Positions 1 through 5,152 of a stretch of 5,506 nt of DNA are shown piece by piece (the stretch's first letter is position 1; each line of letters begins with the position of its first letter). The notes under the pieces were generated by a model. It ran no database searches. It saw nothing but the letters and a program-made list of their open reading frames with translations, and was not told the DNA's origin. Position numbers and translations under genes: made by a program. The stretch is from Eubacterium sp. CAG:786 (lineage in GTDB: Bacteria > Bacillota > Clostridia > Oscillospirales > Ruminococcaceae). Location: contig HF989492.1 in assembly GCA_000432175.1 (NCBI GenBank), forward strand, positions 1-5,506, given 5' to 3'.

Positions 1-168
1 TAGCTTGTGCCGCAGCGCAGATGGCGCGGAATGTATATGTGAACCCACCGCCCACCCGCATTTGCTGCGTTATAGCAACAAATGCCTGAAGTTAAATGAA
101 TGCTGTCCCTTAACGGCTGAATATCACGGTAAGCCCGTTGCCTTCCGTCGGGACATCGCGTCAAGAAG
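1..168. other. Unassigned stretch downstream of the scaffold-like gene
   Basis: No gene can be supported here. On the minus strand one frame is open from a TTG at 164 to the window edge (54 codons), but it lacks a ribosome binding site and its translation matches no family I know. On the plus strand a cysteine-rich frame is open from the left edge, but it runs on antisense through the scaffold-like gene and is probably chance. A hairpin is visible at 58-85: gcatttgct (58-66) pairs with agcaacaaatgc (74-85) apart from a 3-base bulge, around a 7-base loop. It has no T-tract on either side, so it is not a standard terminator. A major capsid gene, expected next in a head module, does not start here. 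Confidence 0.4.
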
Positions 169-531
169 TCACTTTCTCGCGAAAATACTGCGTATTGCCG
201 CGAAACCGTCGCCCCTGCCACCGCTCTCAGCAGAAATTCTGGGAACCGTGCGCTTGACCAGCCTGATGTGCGGGTATTCGCTGAGCACCTCTGCAGCAGC
301 CTCCTCCGGCGTAATTTCATCTGCAGCGAGAATTCCTGCTGCCAGCTTTACGCCCTCGTCAAGCTTCTCGGGAGACGCACCGCCGACCAGCAGCGCCAGC
401 CTGATTTTAAGCTCAGTGATCTCAGCGTGAAGCTCGTTCAGCTGTTCCTCCTGTGTATCAGTCTCAGGCTCAGCATTTTCAGCTGTTTCCTGCACGATCT
501 CCTCCTGTGTGATATCTTCGTTATCCATCAT
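169..531 (-). CDS. Small acidic coiled-coil phage protein, probable scaffold-like protein
   Basis: This 120-residue protein is probably a phage head assembly (scaffolding-like) protein. The family assignment rests on shape, position and general resemblance to short proteins found in clostridial phage head modules. Residues 3-30 are strongly acidic. Residues 28-49 form a likely amphipathic helix or coiled coil (EEQLNELHAEITELKIRLAL). Next comes a segment of the 'ASPEKLDEGVKLAAGIL' type (52-68), then a second acidic helix ending in SEYPHI (84-89), and a C-terminal tail with the GDGFAAIR motif (107-114) and a basic end. The ATG at 531 is chosen because AAAGGACGG (535-543, minus strand) lies just upstream; the ATG at 528 is an alternative. 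The reading frame extends further upstream to 576, but that part lies inside the portal gene and has no ribosome binding site. The start overlaps the end of the portal gene by 11 bases, which suggests translational coupling. A true scaffold would normally be longer and sit next to a capsid gene, which is not seen here. Confidence 0.6.
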   Translation of the reverse strand: MMDNEDITQEEIVQETAENAEPETDTQEEQLNELHAEITELKIRLALLVGGASPEKLDEGVKLAAGILAADEITPEEAAAEVLSEYPHIRLVKRTVPRISAESGGRGDGFAAIRSIFARK

Positions 532-1885
532 GATCCGTCCTTTCCATTGCCTGGGCGTCCTCCAGCGAGATACCATATATCTGCGAAAGCGCCCTTGCCC
601 TTGATATCAGACCTGCGCTGTAAAGCTTGACAGCGCGGTCCGTTCTTGTTCCGTCGTCCTCTGCGGCGCCGTCCGCGAATACCACCGAAGCGCTCTCTGA
701 AGCGTTGTCGGGGAGTTCCCCGGCAAGCTTGCCGAGCCTGCATATGTTCTCGGTCATTCTGCCGAGAGCGTCTGCAATGCTCCTGCGGTAATACGCCTGG
801 GTGCGGTATGTGCGGCTGTTCCTGCTGACTACTTCCGCGGCCGTGCGTATAGTACCATCCTTGTAGGAAAGCGCACCCTCGGACAATCCAGCCTGCATGC
901 ACAACAGGTCGAGAAGTTCGCCCAGTGCCTGCACATGCTCCTGTACGCGGAGTTCACCGGTGTTGTCGGTGATCTTGAGTTCCTCAGCGTCCGATGTGGA
1001 CATCGCCTGGAACACCTCGTCGTTAACGTCGAAGTAGTGCTTCTTGTTACCGTCGCTGTCCCATTCGCCGCGTACTGCATATGCCGGCACGATTATGCGC
1101 TTCCTGCCCAGCACGAATTCTCGTGAAAGGCTGTCGAAAATCGTGTCGATGCTTTTCAGGGTATCCTCTGCGCCAGCGAAAACCGAGCTCCCGAGCAGCG
1201 GACAGTCGCCAGCGGTATCGGCGCGGCGCGCAGTCCCTGCCCTGAAATACACGAACAGCGGGGAACCAATCCCCTCGATGCAGCTGCGTTCTTCCAGCCC
1301 GGGAAGAAGCTCCTGCATGTCTGCCTTCGCGCCGTCCTCACGGTAAAGCCGGTTCTCGATAACGAGATCGTCGCCGTCCAGCTGCTGCGTTTCAGCCAGC
1401 ACGTAACCTCTGCCACCCGACATTATCCTGGAAGCGAACGCGCCGCCAGTCATCTCGCGTGAATTCCACGCCGTGGGAACAAAGCAGTCTGCCGTAACGA
1501 GATCCACCCTGACGTTCCCGTCGTAGTACACCCTGATGACGCCGCCGCCAAGCGCGAACGCCTTTTCAAGGAACTCCGGAAACCGCTCCGCAAACCTGCT
1601 GTCTTTCAGCACCTTTTCGACGAACTTCCCGGTGTCGCTGTCGGAATAGCACATCGATGTGCCCTCGGTGAAGCACAGCCTTGCCAGTTCCCCGCACAGC
1701 GCCTTTGCAGCCCCGAGGGAAGCCATACGGCGTGTTCCTCCCTGAATTCCACCCTTGCGGGTGTAGCGCCAGTCGCCGCCACCGCTGTAGATATCCTGCC
1801 ATCGCTGGATATCAGCATAGTAGCCGGTAAGGCTCACCCCAGGATTACGGCTGCCAGTGCGCAGCAGCCAGTCCTTTACGCCCAA
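521..1885 (-). CDS. Phage portal protein, A118/SPP1-gp6 type
   Basis: The portal protein forms the ring at one capsid vertex through which DNA is packaged and leaves, and to which terminase and the tail attach. The 454-residue product has the pattern of the A118-like portal family and a plausible full length. The N-terminal W29..IY33 region is followed by an AK..C.ELA segment typical of these proteins. In the middle is LGSSVFAGAEDTLKSIDTIF leading into REFVLGRKRIIVP (255-267), the most recognisable family signature. The C-terminal half has GLSEGALSY (333-341) and TAAEVVSRNSRTYR (348-361), also characteristic. The start is TTG at 1885: AAGGAGG lies 8 bases upstream and no other start lies in frame. 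It is the first gene of a leftward unit with the scaffold-like gene. No terminase gene precedes it, which is unusual. The gene looks more GC-rich than trkA-trkH; bases 1201-1260, for example, are 40/60 G+C. That fits foreign origin. Confidence 0.88.
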   Translation of the reverse strand: MGVKDWLLRTGSRNPGVSLTGYYADIQRWQDIYSGGGDWRYTRKGGIQGGTRRMASLGAAKALCGELARLCFTEGTSMCYSDSDTGKFVEKVLKDSRFAERFPEFLEKAFALGGGVIRVYYDGNVRVDLVTADCFVPTAWNSREMTGGAFASRIMSGGRGYVLAETQQLDGDDLVIENRLYREDGAKADMQELLPGLEERSCIEGIGSPLFVYFRAGTARRADTAGDCPLLGSSVFAGAEDTLKSIDTIFDSLSREFVLGRKRIIVPAYAVRGEWDSDGNKKHYFDVNDEVFQAMSTSDAEELKITDNTGELRVQEHVQALGELLDLLCMQAGLSEGALSYKDGTIRTAAEVVSRNSRTYRTQAYYRRSIADALGRMTENICRLGKLAGELPDNASESASVVFADGAAEDDGTRTDRAVKLYSAGLISRARALSQIYGISLEDAQAMERTDHDG

Positions 1886-1893
1886 ATCACATT

Positions 1894-1900
1894 CCTCCTT
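1894..1900 (-). promoter_or_regulatory. Ribosome binding site of the portal gene, fixes a TTG start
   Basis: On the minus strand the sequence is AAGGAGG followed by 8 bases and then TTG. The nearby ATG runs straight into TGA, and the GTG is in another frame. The near-perfect Shine-Dalgarno match therefore supports TTG at 1885 as the real start. Confidence 0.75.
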
Positions 1901-1903
1901 TGT

Positions 1904-1945
1904 AATTCCTGCGGGAATTTCCGTTTTTTACGTTTCCTTCCCGCA
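1904..1945. repeat. Short inverted repeats in the portal leader
   Basis: tgcgggaa (1910-1917) is the exact reverse complement of ttcccgca (1938-1945), separated by 20 bases. A second small palindrome, aattcc (1904-1909) with ggaatt (1914-1919), shares part of the left copy. They cover the predicted transcription start and leader of the portal gene, so they could be an operator for a dimeric repressor or an RNA hairpin. No regulator gene is in the window to support either reading. Confidence 0.35.
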
Positions 1946-1974
1946 ATTAGATAATACCCCCGGGAATACTGCAA
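1946..1974 (-). promoter_or_regulatory. Candidate promoter of the portal gene
   Basis: On the minus strand, TTGCAG (1974-1969) is followed by 17 bases and TCTAAT (1951-1946). The -10 matches the consensus at 5 of 6 positions and the -35 at only 3 of 6. A second -10-like hexamer, TATTAT (1956-1951), overlaps it but has a poor -35. A start near 1939 would give a leader of about 54 bases. It lies downstream of the leftward terminator, as expected for an insulated phage promoter. The call is weak. Confidence 0.3.
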
Positions 1975-1982
1975 AAAACTGC

Positions 1983-2023
1983 AAAACGAAAAAGCCCCGC
2001 ATCAGTTTTGCGGCTGACGCGGG
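1983..2023 (-). terminator. Intrinsic terminator facing left, upstream of the portal gene
   Basis: cccgcatcag (1996-2005) pairs with ctgacgcggg (2014-2023) with one mismatch and an 8-base loop. On the minus strand the stem is followed by GGC, five T, CG and then four more T, the layout of a rho-independent terminator. On the plus strand no T-tract follows directly, so it acts on leftward transcription only. No minus-strand gene lies to its right in this window. It would stop any leftward transcript that starts in the foldback element or antisense to trkA. Confidence 0.7.
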
Positions 2024-2033
2024 ACTGTCGGGA

Positions 2034-2062
2034 TTGACTTTTTCATCAAAAAGGTGTATAGT
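2034..2062 (+). promoter_or_regulatory. Probable promoter of the trkA-trkH operon
   Basis: TTGACT (2034-2039) and TATAGT (2057-2062) are each 5 of 6 matches to the sigma-A consensus and are separated by the ideal 17 bases. The predicted start, about 7 bases after the -10, falls at 2069-2070, the left end of the foldback element. The trkA leader would then be about 200 bases and include the whole element. Confidence 0.6.
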
Positions 2063-2069
2063 ATATATT

Positions 2070-2231
2070 GGTAACCTCTAAAAACCGGGACACGAGCAGA
2101 TTTCGTACATGACTTATATCAGATGCTAGGCGTCAAACCGCAGTAATACTGTATGTATTTCAAGGTTTGACAACGACGCAGATGATATAAGTCATAGAAA
2201 TCTGCCGTGAAGGAGGTTTTTAGAGGTTACC
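2070..2231. mobile_element. 162-bp foldback element with perfect 17-bp ends (MITE-like)
   Basis: ggtaacctctaaaaacc (2070-2086) is the exact reverse complement of 2215-2231. The arms continue inwards with four more exact pairings: cacg 2091-2094 with 2206-2209, gcagattt 2096-2103 with 2198-2205, atgacttatatca 2109-2121 with 2183-2195, and gtcaaacc 2132-2139 with 2164-2171. That makes 50 exact pairs around a 24-base centre, which itself contains the palindrome cagtaatactg (2141-2151). TATT stands directly outside both ends (2066-2069 and 2232-2235) and would fit a 4-bp target duplication. There is no coding capacity. Size, terminal repeats and flanks fit a miniature inverted-repeat transposable element moved by a transposase elsewhere; I cannot name the parent insertion sequence. 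The alternative is a conserved structured RNA leader of trkA, since predicted transcription starts at its left end. Confidence 0.65.
2183..2191 (+). promoter_or_regulatory. Extended -10 motif in the right arm, reading toward trkA
   Basis: TGATATAAG (TG, one base, TATAAG) resembles an extended -10 promoter element. TTGACA lies at 2167-2172, but only 13 bases upstream of the -10, which is too close for a normal -35. A start would fall near 2198, still inside the element. Because the arms are symmetric, the same motif reads leftwards at 2121-2113. This is weak evidence for an outward promoter. Confidence 0.22.
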
Positions 2232-2259
2232 TATTGTAAATAAGAACAGATATAATAAA

Positions 2260-2265
2260 AAGGAG
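2260..2265 (+). promoter_or_regulatory. Ribosome binding site of trkA, fixes a GTG start
   Basis: AAGGAG is followed by 6 bases and then GTG at 2272. This places the start right before the NIIIVGCGKVG nucleotide-binding strand that normally opens TrkA proteins, and so supports GTG as the start codon. Confidence 0.75.
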
Positions 2266-2271
2266 TTTTAA

Positions 2272-3627
2272 GTGAATATAATCATTGTCGGCTGTGGCAA
2301 GGTCGGACAGGCGCTTGCAGTGCAGCTTAACGAAGAAGGCAATAATATCACCGTGATAGACCTGATAGCGTCCAAGGTGAACGATATATCCAGCCAGTAC
2401 GATGTAATGGGCGTAGTTGGCAACGGCGCCACGCACCTAACCCAGCAGGAAGCCGGAATAAGCCGTGCCGACCTGCTGATAGCAGTAACAGGCTCCGACG
2501 AGCTGAACCTGCTGTGCTGCCTTATCGCGAAGAAAGCCGGTAACTGCCAGACGATAGCGCGCGTAAGAAGCCCGCAGTACTACACCGAAGCCCCGTTCCT
2601 GAAAGACGAACTGGGACTTGCAATGGTCATCAACCCGGAACAGGCAGCGGCAAGCGAGATAGCGCGGGTGCTGCGCTTCCCGTCGGCGATAAAGATAGAC
2701 ACATTCGGCCGTGGTCGTGTGGAACTGCTGAAATTCCGTCTGCCGGAGGAAAGCCCGCTGGTGGGCTGCGCCGCCAAGGAAATAGCGACGAAGCTGCACT
2801 GCGACGTACTTGTGTGCACAGTCGAGCGCGGAGATGAAGTGCATATCCCGAACGGCGATTTCGTGTTTGAGGAAAAGGACGTTATCTCAATTGTAGCCGC
2901 GACGCGAAAGGCAGCGGAGTTCTTCAAGCGCATAAAGTACAAAACGAACTCCATAAAGGACGTTATGATAGTTGGAGGCGGTGAGATAGGTCACTATCTC
3001 TGCGAACAGCTGACGCGCTCCGGAATGTCCGTAAAGCTTATCGAAAAGGACCCCAAGCGCTGCGAGGAACTGTGTGAACTTCTCAACGACGTAACGATAA
3101 TCAACGGCGACGCCAGCGACCAGAAAATACTTCTTGAAGCCGGACTTGAAAACACCGGCGCGTTCGTTGCCCTGACAAACCTTGACGAAGAGAATATCCT
3201 GCTTTCGCTGTTTGCCAAGAGCGTAGGCGGCTGCAAGCTGATAACCAAGATAAACCGTATTGATTTCGGCGGCGTGATAAATCACCTTGATCTTGACACG
3301 ATAATCTATCCAAAAAACATCACGTCAGATTACATCGTGCGCTACGTACGCGCAATGAGAAGTTCCATCGGCAGCAACATGGAAACTCTCTATAACGTCA
3401 TCAAGGGCAAGGTTGAAGCTGCGGAATTCATCATAAAGGAGCAGTCCCCGGTCATGGACGTCCCGCTGATGTCGCTTGCGCTGAAACCAAACGTGCTGGT
3501 TGCAGCCATACTCCGCGACAAGAAGGTCATAATCCCCCGCGGACACGACAGCCTTCAGATAGGCGACGCAGTAATAATCGTTTCAAGACGTCTGGCGCTG
3601 CATGATATCACTGATATTCTCAAATAA
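2272..3627 (+). CDS. trkA: Trk potassium uptake system, regulatory subunit TrkA
   Basis: TrkA is a cytoplasmic, membrane-peripheral protein that binds NAD(H) or ATP/ADP and gates the TrkH potassium channel. The 451 residues show the usual duplicated plan. The first Rossmann unit opens with GCGKVG (7-12) and has acidic D30 at the end of strand 2, the ribose-binding position. It is followed by a first RCK-C domain at about 150-220. The second unit opens with GGGEIG (235-240) and E258, and a second RCK-C domain covers about 383-450. Length is normal for a two-unit TrkA and no part is missing. The GTG start has a good ribosome binding site. trkH follows after 12 bases, so the two form one operon. 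In Firmicutes, RCK-C domains of such proteins can bind cyclic di-AMP; whether this one does cannot be read from the sequence. The leader contains the foldback element, which may affect expression. Confidence 0.96.
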   Translation: MNIIIVGCGKVGQALAVQLNEEGNNITVIDLIASKVNDISSQYDVMGVVGNGATHLTQQEAGISRADLLIAVTGSDELNLLCCLIAKKAGNCQTIARVRSPQYYTEAPFLKDELGLAMVINPEQAAASEIARVLRFPSAIKIDTFGRGRVELLKFRLPEESPLVGCAAKEIATKLHCDVLVCTVERGDEVHIPNGDFVFEEKDVISIVAATRKAAEFFKRIKYKTNSIKDVMIVGGGEIGHYLCEQLTRSGMSVKLIEKDPKRCEELCELLNDVTIINGDASDQKILLEAGLENTGAFVALTNLDEENILLSLFAKSVGGCKLITKINRIDFGGVINHLDLDTIIYPKNITSDYIVRYVRAMRSSIGSNMETLYNVIKGKVEAAEFIIKEQSPVMDVPLMSLALKPNVLVAAILRDKKVIIPRGHDSLQIGDAVIIVSRRLALHDITDILK

Positions 3628-3639
3628 CAGGAGCCGAGT

Positions 3640-5073
3640 ATGAACTACAAAATGATTTCTTTTATCCTCGGCTGGATACTGATATTTGAGGGAATGTTCC
3701 TTGCCGTGCCTGGAATAACCGCTCTCTTTTTCGGTGAATCCGCGCTGTGGAGTTACCTGCTGTCTATCAGCATATGCCTGCTGATAGGCAGTCTGCTGAT
3801 ACTGAAAAAGCCCCAGAAACGCCAGCTTTACGCCCGCGAAGGCTGTGTGATAGTTTCGCTCAGCTGGATAGTGCTCAGTGCATTTGGCGCGCTGCCGTTT
3901 TTCCTCTCCGGTGAAATTCCGAATTACGTGGACGCGCTTTTTGAATCCGTTTCAGGCTTCACCACCACCGGAGCAAGTATCCTCAACGATGTTGAAGCCA
4001 TATCATACGCCTCGCGAATGTGGAGAAGCTTTTCCCACTGGGTCGGCGGCATGGGCGTGCTGGTATTTATAATGGCGTTCATTCCACTTTCCGGCGGTCA
4101 GAATATGCATATCTTGAAAGCGGAAAGCCCGGGGCCGTCCGTAAGCAAACTGGTCCCCCGCGTCAAGACCACGGCAATGCTGCTGTATTCCATCTATCTT
4201 GTGCTGACGCTCATAGAGTTCATCCTTCTGCTCTGCGGTGGAATGACGCCGTATGAAGCGATCAACACCGCCTTTGCGACCGGAGGCACCGGAGGATTTG
4301 GGTTCTACAATTCCAGCATGGGGAGCTTCTCACCGTATATCCAGATAGTCGTGACTGTATTCATGCTGCTGTTTTCTGTGAATTTCAACTGCTATTTCCT
4401 GCTGATGACGCGGAAGATAAAGGACGCATTCAACCTTGAACTGAGGACGTTCCTGATAATGTACATATCAGTGACTGCGCTCATCACCCTGAATGTAGCT
4501 GGTTCGTTCAAAAGCGCAGGCGAAGCGCTCCGGAATTCTGCATTCACAGTTGCGTCTATAATGTCAACCACCGGCTTCTCTGTCGTGGACTTCAACCAGT
4601 GGCCGGAGCTTTCACGGACGCTTCTTGTTATATTGATGTTCATCGGATCATGCGCGGGAAGCACCTGCGGAGGAATAAAAATATCCCGTGTGATAATTCT
4701 GTTCAAAGGCATGGCAAAGGAACTCCACACCATGATACAGCCGCATCAGGTGAAGAAGATAAAGATGGATTCGCACACCATCGACCACGAAACTGTTCGC
4801 TCTGTCAACGTGTTTATGGTCGCATATCTGATGATATTCATCATATCGCTGGTCATCATATCATTCGATAATCACGACATGATAACCTCATTCACAGCGG
4901 TTGCCACCACGATAAACAACGTTGGTCCAGGTCTTGAAATGGTGGGACCCTCGTCGAACTTCAGTTTCTTCTCAGACCCGGCAAAAATCGTTCTTATATT
5001 CGATATGCTTGCCGGCAGACTGGAGTTGTTTCCGATGCTGTTGTTGTTTACACCAGCCACCTGGAAAAAGTGA
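3640..5073 (+). CDS. trkH: Trk potassium uptake system, membrane channel subunit TrkH
   Basis: TrkH is the integral-membrane potassium-conducting subunit, which works as a dimer gated by TrkA. The 477-residue product is very hydrophobic and shows the four pore-loop repeats of the Trk/Ktr/HKT superfamily. The selectivity segments are TTTGAS (108-113), ATGGTGGF (213-220), MSTTGFS (308-314) and NNVGPG (426-431). Each contains the filter glycine. Other family marks are HWVGGMGVLVF after the first loop, GSCAGSTCGGIK in the intramembrane loop region after the third, and the LLLFTPATW ending typical of TrkH. The ATG at 3640 has AGGAG 6 bases upstream and lies 12 bases after the trkA stop, so the genes are co-transcribed. 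The stop is tandem TGATAA. Length is normal and the gene looks intact. A KtrB-type name is less likely because TrkA is the duplicated form and the C-terminus is TrkH-like. Confidence 0.96.
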   Translation: MNYKMISFILGWILIFEGMFLAVPGITALFFGESALWSYLLSISICLLIGSLLILKKPQKRQLYAREGCVIVSLSWIVLSAFGALPFFLSGEIPNYVDALFESVSGFTTTGASILNDVEAISYASRMWRSFSHWVGGMGVLVFIMAFIPLSGGQNMHILKAESPGPSVSKLVPRVKTTAMLLYSIYLVLTLIEFILLLCGGMTPYEAINTAFATGGTGGFGFYNSSMGSFSPYIQIVVTVFMLLFSVNFNCYFLLMTRKIKDAFNLELRTFLIMYISVTALITLNVAGSFKSAGEALRNSAFTVASIMSTTGFSVVDFNQWPELSRTLLVILMFIGSCAGSTCGGIKISRVIILFKGMAKELHTMIQPHQVKKIKMDSHTIDHETVRSVNVFMVAYLMIFIISLVIISFDNHDMITSFTAVATTINNVGPGLEMVGPSSNFSFFSDPAKIVLIFDMLAGRLELFPMLLLFTPATWKK

Positions 5074-5079
5074 TAAAAC

Positions 5080-5103
5080 GCCGTCAGGAACATTCCTGGC
5101 GGC
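5080..5103 (+). terminator. Short hairpin directly after trkH
   Basis: gccgtcaggaa (5080-5090) pairs with ttcctggcggc (5093-5103) along 11 positions, including one T-G wobble, around a very tight loop. The bases after it are A/T-rich (tatattatat) but not a T-run, so it is more likely an mRNA 3' end stabiliser or weak terminator ahead of the main one. Confidence 0.4.
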
Positions 5104-5114
5104 TATATTATATG

Positions 5115-5150
5115 AAAATCCCCCTCCGACATATCGGAAGGGGGATTTGT
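5115..5150. terminator. Bidirectional intrinsic terminator between trkH and the surface-protein gene
   Basis: aaatccccctccga (5116-5129) pairs with tcggaagggggattt (5134-5148) with a single bulged A. The stem ends in A/T on both sides: ATTTGTTATT on the plus strand and GATTTTCATATAAT on the minus strand. It sits between two convergent genes, 2 bases beyond the minus-strand stop at 5153, and serves both. Confidence 0.75.
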
Positions 5151-5152
5151 TA

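Noticed and set aside
5..430. Plus-strand cysteine-rich frame at the left edge
   Set aside because: Most of it is antisense to the scaffold-like gene, it starts at TTG without a visible ribosome binding site, and it resembles no family I know.
646..1802. Several frames of 60-124 codons inside the portal gene
   Set aside because: They are shadows of the GC-rich portal coding sequence, without ribosome binding sites or recognisable content.
1857..2081. Plus-strand frame of 74 codons across the intergenic region
   Set aside because: It starts inside the portal gene, has no ribosome binding site, and covers the terminator and the promoter.
2070..2231. Retron-like msr-msd RNA, because of the paired ends and inner stems
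   Set aside because: No reverse transcriptase gene lies nearby and the layout is a single long palindrome, not separate msr and msd hairpins.
2251..2256. Perfect TATAAT before trkA as the operon promoter
   Set aside because: There is no -35 at a usable distance, and a start would fall inside the trkA ribosome binding site.
1886..2271. Cyclic di-AMP (ydaO-type) riboswitch in front of the potassium operon
   Set aside because: This would be the expected regulator for such genes in Firmicutes, but the characteristic GGGGGACCC core and the conserved 3' segment are absent. The structure here is one long foldback, not a multi-junction fold.
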